Part shown: positions 1 through 6,831 of the stretch, piece by piece | Layout: each line of letters opens with the position of its first letter | Position numbering within the stretch: position 1 is the first letter of the stretch | Assembly (NCBI GenBank): GCA_964521815.1 | Contig: CAZFSN010000008.1 | Location: forward strand, 1 to 30,526 | Length of the DNA: 30,526 bases | Direction of reading: 5' to 3' | From: JAAEQD01 sp964521815 | GTDB taxonomy: Bacteria > Zixibacteria > MSB-5A5 > UBA10806 > 4484-95 | Position numbers and translations under genes: made by a program | Notes under the pieces: generated by a model | Told to the model about the DNA's origin: nothing | What the model saw: only the letters and a program-made list of their open reading frames with translations | Databases searched by the model: none

Positions 1-72
1 GAAGGCTGGCCGTTCTGTGATAATCCTGTTGTAACCGGAACGAAGATTATTCCGACTTCATCTACGAAATAA
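1..72 (+). CDS. C-terminal end of an unidentified protein (partial)
   Basis: Frame 1 is open from the window edge and reads 23 residues (including GWPFCDNPVVTG) before a TAA stop at 70-72. A strong plus-strand intrinsic terminator follows about 60 bases later, which supports a real gene end here. The fragment is too short to assign a family. It converges on ccmF, which ends at 214 on the other strand. Confidence 0.45.
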   Translation, partial: EGWPFCDNPVVTGTKIIPTSSTK

Positions 73-89
73 GATTCTAATTCGCTTTT

Positions 90-115
90 GGCCGCTCGTC
101 TTTTGGCGAGCGGCC
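90..115. repeat. Strong GC-rich hairpin without T-run
   Basis: An 11-bp stem (GGCCGCTCGTC against GGCGAGCGGCC, with one T-G pair) closes a TTTT loop. Neither strand has a T-run directly after it, so it is not a textbook terminator by itself. It lies between the stop at 72 and the T-run terminator at 132-163 and may protect the 3' end of the upstream mRNA or act in Rho-type termination. That role is inference. Confidence 0.4.
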
Positions 116-131
116 CGACCTAAGGGAACTC

Positions 132-163
132 ATAGGGATGTTCAAAAGAACATCCCTATTTTT
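132..163 (+). terminator. Rho-independent terminator, plus strand
   Basis: A perfect 12-bp stem (ATAGGGATGTTC against GAACATCCCTAT) closes an AAAA loop and is followed by five T on the plus strand. It terminates the gene that ends at 72. On the minus strand the bases after the hairpin are not T-rich, so it should serve ccmF poorly. Confidence 0.8.
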
Positions 164-213
164 ATAGCATATCTATTAGAATACTTATTACCGCTTAATA
201 GTTATAATTTAAG

Positions 214-2403
214 CTAATTCTTAATCTCTTTGGCGCGCCTAAAAGCGGATAACCCTGAGCCTAAAATTATTAAAATCAGTCCCAGCCAGACCAGATTGAT
301 AAATGGTTTTCGGGTCACTTCGACAATTAGCAGATTCGATGGATTGAATTCATCCGGGTTATCTTTATCGGTCAGGCCCAGAAGAACCATTCCTTCATCG
401 GCATTCAGCTTGAGGAGATACACGTTTTTACGCGAATCCGGTATATATGCCGGCTCATATTCTACCCGGTTATCACCCGATACATTATAACGAGGCTCGA
501 CTTTCAAGGTTTCGCCATCAGATAAATACACTTCAAGAACAGCGCCTATCGAAAGCGCTTTGCCATCCATATGAGAACCAGGGTCAAATTTAATAAATTT
601 GATGTTATAGTCGTCGATTTTTCCTGTCTGTCCGCGCGTAAGAATAACCGTCTGCTTGTCCTCCGAGGAATTTATTTCTTTTAATTCTTCAGGCGAAATA
701 TAAAGATCATAGAACAAAAATTTTTTAATATACGGATTTCGTACCAATCCCTGCTGACTCCAGATAAAAAGAAGGTTGGCATGATAGGATTCGGAACCAT
801 GTTCAATGTTCAGATGAACCTCTTCTCTATTCTCGGAAATCTGCTCTACTCCCGCAAAAATCAGCTTGAAGCCTTGAATATCCTGTTGTTCGCTTTGCTT
901 AAGCGAGGCTTTTTCATGAGAGGAATATCCCGAAGAGATAACTACGCCAAGCAGCATCATGGCAAATCCGATATGAACCAGATTAGCTTCGATATGAGAA
1001 ATACCTTTACGTTTTATACGGTCAAAAGTACGTATCAGATTGGCTATCAAAGCGAACAGGCTGGTAAAAATGAATATCAAATGCGTGACACTTTTAACAC
1101 CCAGGAAAAACGCCGCTATTACTAAAATTATTGAAAATAAAGTCGGGATAACCAATTTTTTAAAGAAATCCTTCAAGCTCAATGGCCTCCAGGTTACCAG
1201 CGCGGATATTCCCAGAATGATTCCAAGGATGATTCCAATCGGCAAATTTGTTTTGACATAAAATGACATATCTACCGCCGATGGATCGCCGATTATTTTT
1301 GTCAGAAGCGGTGAAGACATTCCCAGAAGCACTAAAAACGCCGATAGGACTACAAACAACATCCCCAGAAAAACAGAGAACTCTCTGGCCAGCGGAGATT
1401 TATCAGGCTCATTTGATTTAATTGTTTTTCCTCTGATAATTAATAAACCATACGATAATATCGTAAAACCAATTAAAAATAGCACCAAATAGATATTCGT
1501 ACCGAGATCGACAAACGAGTGAACCGAAAAATCAGCCAGTACTCCAGACCGGGTTAAGAACGTGCCATATATCACCATCAGGAAAGTAGTGACGGCCAGA
1601 AAAAGATTGGTTTTTTTAAAGGCTCCCCGCTTGCGTTCAATTATCATTCCATGAACCAGCGCGATACTGCCCAGCCAAGGTACGAGTGACGCGTTCTCGA
1701 CCGGATCCCATGACCAGTAGCCGCCCCAGCCAAGCGTTTCATAAGCCCAATAACCGCCCAGAAATATCCCCGCCCCGAGAGCGCAAACGGAAAAAATAGC
1801 CCAGGGAAAAGCCAATTTCACCCAGTTATCATATCGCCTTGTGGCCAACGCGGCCATGGCAAAAGCAAAAAGCACGAATGTGGAAGCATAACCCAGGAAT
1901 ATTATTGGCGGATGAATCTGCATCCAGAAACTTTGCAATAGCGGATTTAATCCGCGGCCATCGACCGGTACTACGGAATTTAATGCGAACGGGGAGGAAA
2001 TATTCATCAGGGTGAGAAGAAATAGTTGGCCAAGCATATAGAAAAACATGACCCAGCCAAGTTGATCTTTAGCCTTCGATTTAACCCATAAACCCAGTAA
2101 AACCCCTAGCCCCGCCCATAAAAGAAAAGACCCCTCCTGACCGGCCCAGAGAGATGTAATCTTAAAATTAGCGGCCAAATCAGAGGATGAATAGGCTGAA
2201 ACATAAGAATACTCGAACCGATCGTTTAAGAATAAACTAATTAGATAAACTATAGCTGCCGAAACCAGGAAGGTCATGATATAGTAGAACAAATTCGCGG
2301 CTGAAATGTAAGCCTTTTGACCGCGAGCTACAAGAAAATAGCCGGCCGCCGATAACACTGCCGCCAGCGTAGCCAGCGCCAAAAGGTATGAGCCGAAATA
2401 CAT
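214..2403 (-). CDS. ccmF: Cytochrome c haem lyase subunit CcmF
   Basis: A large polytopic inner-membrane protein of 729 aa that transfers haem to apocytochrome c in the periplasm in System I maturation. The tryptophan-rich WWD haem-handling motif is at residues about 225-243 (GWGGYWSWDPVENASLVPW). Candidate haem-ligand histidines are seen at 164 (QIHPP) and 251 (LVHG), and many hydrophobic segments are present. A soluble periplasmic part fills about 500-700 before a last membrane helix near the C-terminus, which is the usual CcmF plan. The length is somewhat above the E. coli protein (about 650 aa). The ATG overlaps the ccmE stop (TGATG), so the two are translationally coupled. It is the last gene of the ccm operon; no ccmG or ccmH follows. 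Confidence 0.96.
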   Translation of the reverse strand: MYFGSYLLALATLAAVLSAAGYFLVARGQKAYISAANLFYYIMTFLVSAAIVYLISLFLNDRFEYSYVSAYSSSDLAANFKITSLWAGQEGSFLLWAGLGVLLGLWVKSKAKDQLGWVMFFYMLGQLFLLTLMNISSPFALNSVVPVDGRGLNPLLQSFWMQIHPPIIFLGYASTFVLFAFAMAALATRRYDNWVKLAFPWAIFSVCALGAGIFLGGYWAYETLGWGGYWSWDPVENASLVPWLGSIALVHGMIIERKRGAFKKTNLFLAVTTFLMVIYGTFLTRSGVLADFSVHSFVDLGTNIYLVLFLIGFTILSYGLLIIRGKTIKSNEPDKSPLAREFSVFLGMLFVVLSAFLVLLGMSSPLLTKIIGDPSAVDMSFYVKTNLPIGIILGIILGISALVTWRPLSLKDFFKKLVIPTLFSIILVIAAFFLGVKSVTHLIFIFTSLFALIANLIRTFDRIKRKGISHIEANLVHIGFAMMLLGVVISSGYSSHEKASLKQSEQQDIQGFKLIFAGVEQISENREEVHLNIEHGSESYHANLLFIWSQQGLVRNPYIKKFLFYDLYISPEELKEINSSEDKQTVILTRGQTGKIDDYNIKFIKFDPGSHMDGKALSIGAVLEVYLSDGETLKVEPRYNVSGDNRVEYEPAYIPDSRKNVYLLKLNADEGMVLLGLTDKDNPDEFNPSNLLIVEVTRKPFINLVWLGLILIILGSGLSAFRRAKEIKN

Positions 2404-2810
2404 CAGGCGCCCTTGCCTTTTGTATTAGCTTTTTCCTGATATTCGGGACCTTGATACTTGGAGGGACATTTAACTAATATATCTTTTGCGACGAATGAGC
2501 TATCCCGGTATTGCCCCACACAGACTACCGATTGAGCCTGTTCAAAATTGCCGGGCTTTGTGCCGCTAAAAATGACTTTCATTCTGTCACTGGTATCATT
2601 TACGATATAAAACGACAATAAGCCGGTATTCTCATCATAATTAATATTTTCGAAATCTATTTTGCCCAATACCTGAACCGTCTTATTCATCGCTCTGGCT
2701 TGTTCAAAACCGACATATGGGGTGGCCGTATCCATCAGCGACCATATGCCAAAACCGCCGAATGTTGCTATAACTATTATCGCAATAATCGCTCTGATGT
2801 TTTTAGGCAT
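2403..2810 (-). CDS. ccmE: Haem chaperone CcmE, cysteine (CxxxY) type
   Basis: A periplasmic haem chaperone of 135 aa, anchored by one N-terminal helix (residues about 5-24), with the OB-fold body typical of CcmE. The start is the ATG at 2808-2810, which gives the family's short cytoplasmic tail; an upstream in-frame start would put ccmE well inside ccmD. The classical HxxxY motif, whose His binds haem covalently, is replaced by C115-P-S-K-Y119. This CxxxY form is known from archaea and Desulfovibrio-type bacteria whose Ccm systems lack CcmH. A second Cys is at 97. The gene sits between ccmD (overlapping by 8 nt) and ccmF (1-nt overlap). Confidence 0.92.
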   Translation of the reverse strand: MPKNIRAIIAIIVIATFGGFGIWSLMDTATPYVGFEQARAMNKTVQVLGKIDFENINYDENTGLLSFYIVNDTSDRMKVIFSGTKPGNFEQAQSVVCVGQYRDSSFVAKDILVKCPSKYQGPEYQEKANTKGKGA

Positions 2811-2910
2811 TTTTTTCCAAATCCTTGACTTTTCGGTCGAGCCTGAATACATATATCCAAAGCGCGCCCCAGATTAATATTGTAACGAACATCGGAATTA
2901 AATTAGACAT
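2803..2910 (-). CDS. ccmD: CcmD-like small membrane protein
   Basis: A 35-aa protein with one membrane helix (about residues 4-21: LIPMFVTILIWGALWIYV) followed by a charged, basic C-terminal stretch (RLDRKVKDLEK). That is the CcmD pattern, a small factor that helps release holo-CcmE from CcmC and the CcmAB ATPase. A near-perfect ribosome site (GAGGAGG) lies within the end of ccmC, about 8 nt before the ATG at 2908-2910. The gene overlaps both ccmC and ccmE. CcmD proteins are poorly conserved, so the call rests on position, size and topology. Confidence 0.75.
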   Translation of the reverse strand: MSNLIPMFVTILIWGALWIYVFRLDRKVKDLEKNA

Positions 2911-3565
2911 CCAGGTTTTCCTCCTCAAGCCGCGCAATTCTAAGCGACAAAGAATAAAGCCACATATATAACCCCGCGAATGCCAATACCGAAGGCCCAA
3001 AAACCAGCCAGGTTTTGGCGGACATTACGATAAACGCGCCCGAAGATGAATCGCCGGGAGAACCGGGATGCAAGCCGGGGGCGATTCTGGGCCAGATAAA
3101 TATGGTAAACACGGCCGCGATGAATCCTAAAATCGAATACACCGCGGATAAATTAGCCTTTTTCATAGAATCAGCTATCGCGGACCGCAGGGAGAAATAC
3201 GATAGATAGATAAGAAGCAATACCACTATCGATGTTTCCCGCGGGTCCCAGTTCCAATACATTCCCCAGGTCTGTTTGGCGAAAATCGAGCCGCTGATAG
3301 CAGCTAAAACGCAGAAAATCGTACCAAGCAAAGCGGCTGTCGATGATTTTTTATCATCATAAAGTTTTCTTTTTCCAAGAAATATTATAGCATGGTACAT
3401 TGCCAGACCGTAAGCCAGGAAAGTCACCAGCGCGACCGGAACATGAAAATAGAATATTCGGTAAATCTCGGGATTAGAAACTCCGCTCATGGGCGGCTCA
3501 AACATCCAGGCGCCGATAATTACCCATATAAAAAGAAAAAACAAGCCAATTTTCCAAAACATCAT
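2903..3565 (-). CDS. ccmC: Haem exporter subunit CcmC
   Basis: A polytopic inner-membrane protein of 220 aa that loads haem onto CcmE. The WWD motif is at about 100-112 (WGMYWNWDPRETS), with conserved haem-ligand histidines on either side, H41 (FYFHVP) and H166 (GLHPGSP). The length is close to the family norm. Two ATG codons stand in tandem at 3565 and 3562; AAGGG lies only 3 nt before the first, so the second may be the real start. The 3' end overlaps ccmD by 8 nt. Confidence 0.95.
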   Translation of the reverse strand: MMFWKIGLFFLFIWVIIGAWMFEPPMSGVSNPEIYRIFYFHVPVALVTFLAYGLAMYHAIIFLGKRKLYDDKKSSTAALLGTIFCVLAAISGSIFAKQTWGMYWNWDPRETSIVVLLLIYLSYFSLRSAIADSMKKANLSAVYSILGFIAAVFTIFIWPRIAPGLHPGSPGDSSSGAFIVMSAKTWLVFGPSVLAFAGLYMWLYSLSLRIARLEEENLDV

Positions 3566-3613
3566 TTTCCCTTAACTTTGTTTTATTATTAAAGGTTCCA
3601 AATTCATCAACAC

Positions 3614-4300
3614 CTAATCATTCCAGACGTAATCGAATAACATAAAACCGGCCAATGACATAACTACGGCATATGATAACAAAACTTTTAGCTCAGGTAA
3701 CCCATCGACAAAAACCGCGTTGGCAGCTAAAGCTTTTTGGGTGCCTTTTATAGCCATTAACAAAAGCGGTAAAATCAATGGGAAAGATAGAACAGCGAAC
3801 AAGACTCCTTTGATCGAAGCTTTTGATATGATGGCCGCGATAATCGTGGTCGAGCCGGCTAACCCTATAATGCCTAAAATCATCACTGATATAAATAAAG
3901 GAAAACATTCGATTTCAAGACCCACCAGGACAAGATATAGCGGAACAATGACAATTACCAGCGCGATTAAAAGCATCAGGTTAAACAGATATTTACCGCC
4001 GAAAACACTTGAAGACTTCGCGTAGATACGCAAGGCTAACGCCGTTCGGTTTTCTTCCTCTTTGATAAAACTCTGACCCAGACCGGCGACGGACGCGAAA
4101 TATATTACCAGCCAAAGCACCGTTCCCTGTAGTTCGCGATCAAAGCCCAGACCGCCGGATGCGAAGCCGACCGCGATTACGGTCACAACGGCGAACATGA
4201 TAATCGCCCCGATAGCGTAGCGGGTCCGAATTTCGCTTTTTATATCTTTAACGAATACCGCGAGGGTTTTAGCGCCCAAGCGTGATTTTTTGACTGCCAT
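3614..4300 (-). CDS. ccmB: Haem exporter permease CcmB
   Basis: The membrane subunit of the CcmAB ABC transporter, which drives release of haem-loaded CcmE. It has about six hydrophobic segments, and its N-terminal part (VFVKDIKSEIRTRYAIG) fits the CcmB signature of a short basic helix before the first membrane span. I place the start at the ATG at 4298-4300, 228 aa, with AGGA 14 nt upstream. Longer in-frame starts at 4321 and 4330 exist but would overlap ccmA further and lack a ribosome site. It overlaps the end of ccmA by about 30 nt. Confidence 0.88.
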   Translation of the reverse strand: MAVKKSRLGAKTLAVFVKDIKSEIRTRYAIGAIIMFAVVTVIAVGFASGGLGFDRELQGTVLWLVIYFASVAGLGQSFIKEEENRTALALRIYAKSSSVFGGKYLFNLMLLIALVIVIVPLYLVLVGLEIECFPLFISVMILGIIGLAGSTTIIAAIISKASIKGVLFAVLSFPLILPLLLMAIKGTQKALAANAVFVDGLPELKVLLSYAVVMSLAGFMLFDYVWND

Positions 4301-4877
4301 ACTTAATTTCGTTTTCCTCATTAGTGGCAATTACCACAATGCCGTCATAGCTTTTTATCACATTTTCGATTAACGCTTTACCCTGATCGTCGAGATTAGA
4401 GGTCGGTTCATCGAGCAATAGAAGCGGCGGTCTTTTCATCAAAGCCAAAATATATTTTAGCCGCTGTTTCATGCCGGATGAAAATGATTTCACCGGATCA
4501 TCGCCTCTTCCCTGCAGTCCGAACCTGGCCAAATCCTCTTTGAAATCCCCGCTTGATATTCCGGAAACTCTGGCGAAAAATCGAAGGTTCTCGACAGCTG
4601 TCAATTCATCATAGAGAAATAAATCCGGCGCCGCCAGCCCGATAAATTGCAGGATTTCCGAGCCGGAATACTGCGTGCCATCATAATCAAAAATGACTCG
4701 GCCTGAAGTTGGAGGCAAGATTGAACTGATGACCCTAATCATAGTCGTCTTCCCCGAACCATTGGGGCCGGTAATTACCAGCGTCTCGCCTTTTTCCACA
4801 ATAGCCGAGATATTGGAGAAAACTTTCCGACCGCGGAAACTTCGAGATACGTGTTCCAGAACCAGTTTCATGGACAT
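4269..4877 (-). CDS. ccmA: Haem exporter ATPase CcmA
   Basis: The cytoplasmic ABC ATPase of CcmAB, 202 aa. Walker A is at 37-44 (GPNGSGKT), the signature at 132-139 (FSSGMKQR) and Walker B at 152-158 (LLLLDEP). The H-loop position, expected as His after the last beta strand, reads VVIATNEE, so Asn186 seems to replace the switch His. First gene of the ccm operon. There is no recognisable ribosome site. A -10-like TAAAAT lies only 5 nt before the first ATG (4877), so the mRNA may be leaderless; a second ATG is at 4871. Confidence 0.93.
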   Translation of the reverse strand: MSMKLVLEHVSRSFRGRKVFSNISAIVEKGETLVITGPNGSGKTTMIRVISSILPPTSGRVIFDYDGTQYSGSEILQFIGLAAPDLFLYDELTAVENLRFFARVSGISSGDFKEDLARFGLQGRGDDPVKSFSSGMKQRLKYILALMKRPPLLLLDEPTSNLDDQGKALIENVIKSYDGIVVIATNEENEIKYGSQKITLGR

Positions 4878-4882
4878 AGTCT

Positions 4883-4911
4883 ATTTTAGCTTGATATATT
4901 TAAAAAATCAA
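4883..4911 (-). promoter_or_regulatory. Candidate ccm operon promoter, leaderless
   Basis: On the minus strand, TTGATT (4906-4911), a 17-nt spacer and TAAAAT (4883-4888) match sigma-70-like boxes at 4/6 and 5/6. The start point would fall at or beside the ccmA ATG, which agrees with the missing ribosome site. The region is AT-rich, so chance matches are likely. A separate TATAAT at 4936-4941 has no good -35. Confidence 0.35.
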
Positions 4912-5011
4912 AGTGATTTTTAATAAAGAAATCAGATTATAGAACAATATTAAAAACTAAAAATTGAACAAAATCTGCCAAATCTTTAAGTTTTATACTA
5001 TTAATGTCATA

Positions 5012-5758
5012 TTAATGAATTACCATCGCCAATCGATCCCATCGAACCCTTTCAGGAAAATGCCAGATATTATAACCGATCATCTTGGGAATCGAGAACA
5101 TATCGGCCGCGCTGACTTCCGGCGCGTTCGGGTCGGGCTCCCATGACCAATGAATCATCATCGCCCGGCCCATAACCAGTTTGCGATCAAGAAAACCCCA
5201 GAAACGGGAATCCGCTGAATTATCCCTATTGTCGCCCATGACAAACAAGTATCCATCCGGGACAACTTTGGGCGGCATGTTATCCCGAATCCCGATACCC
5301 CAGGTTGCGCCCGTTTGATATGGTATGATTCGCCTATCCGTAAATTTGCCTTCCGGCGGCAAGGGCATCGGTTTTCCATCCACGTAAAGCTGCTTATTCT
5401 TGATTTCCACGGTCTGCCCCCCTACCGCGACACAGCGTTTGATATAATTGATGCTTGGATCTTTGGGATATTTGAAAATAATAATGTCGCCTTGTTTGGG
5501 ATTCTCAATAGCGGGAAGTTTAATATCGGTAAACGGGATCGGTAATTTCATACCATAGATGAATTTGTTGGCCAGGAGGAAATCGCCCACAAGAAGCGTG
5601 TTTTCCATCGAACCGGATGGTATCTTGTAGGCTTCGACTATCGAAGTCTTGATTATAAGCGCCATTATCAGGGCGATCCCCAGGGATTCCACCAGCTCCC
5701 CGGCTTGTTCATACCATTGCCTTTTCTTTTTACTCCTGGTTTTGAAAAATATCGCCAT
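5012..5758 (-). CDS. lepB: Signal peptidase I (first of a tandem pair)
   Basis: A membrane-bound serine protease of 248 aa that removes signal peptides on the outer face of the inner membrane. One N-terminal helix (about 22-38) precedes the catalytic Ser50 (IPSGSM); the catalytic Lys is K107 (YIKRCVAVGG), and box E (GDNRDNSADSRFWG) is intact. The ATG at 5756-5758 has GGAGGA just upstream. It is a close paralogue of the signal peptidase at 5977-6726, with Ser and Lys at the same residue numbers. The 218-bp gap before it suggests partly separate expression. Confidence 0.96.
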   Translation of the reverse strand: MAIFFKTRSKKKRQWYEQAGELVESLGIALIMALIIKTSIVEAYKIPSGSMENTLLVGDFLLANKFIYGMKLPIPFTDIKLPAIENPKQGDIIIFKYPKDPSINYIKRCVAVGGQTVEIKNKQLYVDGKPMPLPPEGKFTDRRIIPYQTGATWGIGIRDNMPPKVVPDGYLFVMGDNRDNSADSRFWGFLDRKLVMGRAMMIHWSWEPDPNAPEVSAADMFSIPKMIGYNIWHFPERVRWDRLAMVIH

Positions 5759-5825
5759 TCATTCCTCCGGCCTATTATGCGTCAAGTCTGTTATAACTTC
5801 GGACATCCACCAATATATTACCGCC

Positions 5826-5864
5826 GACATCGGCAAAAGGTTGCCAATATCTACAACCGATGTC
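5826..5864. repeat. Inverted repeat between the two signal peptidase genes
   Basis: GACATCGG (5826-5833) and CCGATGTC (5857-5864) form an 8-bp arm pair, with a competing inner pair GGCAA/TTGCC at 5832-5845. No T-run follows on either strand, so it is not an obvious terminator. It may be an mRNA processing or stability element between the two genes. Its right arm shares ACCGATGTCAG with the atp terminator at 11086-11096. Confidence 0.35.
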
Positions 5865-5976
5865 AGTTTAATTTATATTATTCTCTGATTTAATGCAAAT
5901 CAGGAATTAAAAAATTATAACTTATATTATACAGAAAATACTTGGCATTTAAGACGCTAAAAGAGAGATAAAGCGA

Positions 5977-6726
5977 TTAATTAATAACCGTACCCGGCCG
6001 ATCCCATCGCACATGCTGAATGAGAGTGGGAAAATTCTTTAAATTATACATCCAAAGATCATAATTCGATAAGCCATCGGCTGATTGGGGCAAATTATCG
6101 CCATAATCCCAGGACCAAATAATCATCATGGCCCGCCCCAGAACCAGATCACGATCTAAAAAACCCCAGAAACGCGAATCGGCTGAATTATCGCGGTTGT
6201 CACCCATCATAAAAAGCTTGCCAGGCGGGACTTTAATCAACGGCATGTTATCTCTGATCGGCATTCCCCAGCGAGGCGTATATTGCGAAGGTATAATCCG
6301 GCTATCGATAAATTTTCCATTTTCGGGAAGAGCTACAGGTATGCCATCGACATAAACCTGCTTATCGCGAATTTCGACGGTTTGACCTTCAACGGCGATA
6401 CATCTTTTGATATAATTTAGATTTTGATCAAGCGGATATTTAAAAACAATGATGTCGCCGGGTTTAGGCTCTTCGATAGCCGGCAACTTAATATTCGTAA
6501 AAGGAATCGGCAGACGCATGCCATATACGAATTTATTGCCGATAATATGATCGCCGGCGTAAAGCGTGTTTTCCATCGAACCCGACGGGATAACATAGGC
6601 CTCCACTACCGAGGTTTTAATAATCAACGCCAATACAAGCGGTATGCCGATCCCGCTTATCCATTCCCAGGTTTTCCTCTGCCATTTTGGCCGACCGGCT
6701 AAACTCAATTTGCTTGATAATGACAC
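5977..6726 (-). CDS. lepB: Signal peptidase I (second of a tandem pair)
   Basis: 249 aa with the same architecture as its neighbour: an N-terminal membrane helix, catalytic Ser50 (IPSGSM), catalytic Lys107 (YIKRCIAVEG) and box E (GDNRDNSADSRFWG). The start is GTG at 6724-6726, with a strong GAGGAGG about 6 nt upstream. The two copies align without gaps through the catalytic core and differ most in the N-terminal tail and the last 40 residues, which suggests an old duplication rather than a recent one. Both copies keep all catalytic residues, so both should be active. Confidence 0.96.
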   Translation of the reverse strand: MSLSSKLSLAGRPKWQRKTWEWISGIGIPLVLALIIKTSVVEAYVIPSGSMENTLYAGDHIIGNKFVYGMRLPIPFTNIKLPAIEEPKPGDIIVFKYPLDQNLNYIKRCIAVEGQTVEIRDKQVYVDGIPVALPENGKFIDSRIIPSQYTPRWGMPIRDNMPLIKVPPGKLFMMGDNRDNSADSRFWGFLDRDLVLGRAMMIIWSWDYGDNLPQSADGLSNYDLWMYNLKNFPTLIQHVRWDRPGTVIN

Positions 6727-6781
6727 AATTTCCTCCTCATTTGAGCAGAGCGCGTTTTACATATTAATAAAGACACTCAAA

Positions 6782-6810
6782 ATTATACGTGATAAAATAG
6801 AAAATGTTGA
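6782..6810 (-). promoter_or_regulatory. Candidate promoter for the tandem signal peptidases
   Basis: On the minus strand, TCAACA (6805-6810), a 17-nt spacer and a perfect TATAAT (6782-6787) lie about 55 nt upstream of the GTG start of the second lepB. It would allow the pair to be expressed independently of rseP. Confidence 0.5.
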
Positions 6811-6831
6811 GCATTTTATGGATTCGAGAAA

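Noticed and set aside
781..1261. Plus-strand open frames inside ccmF
   Set aside because: No ribosome sites and no family features; the minus-strand frame encodes an intact conserved protein.
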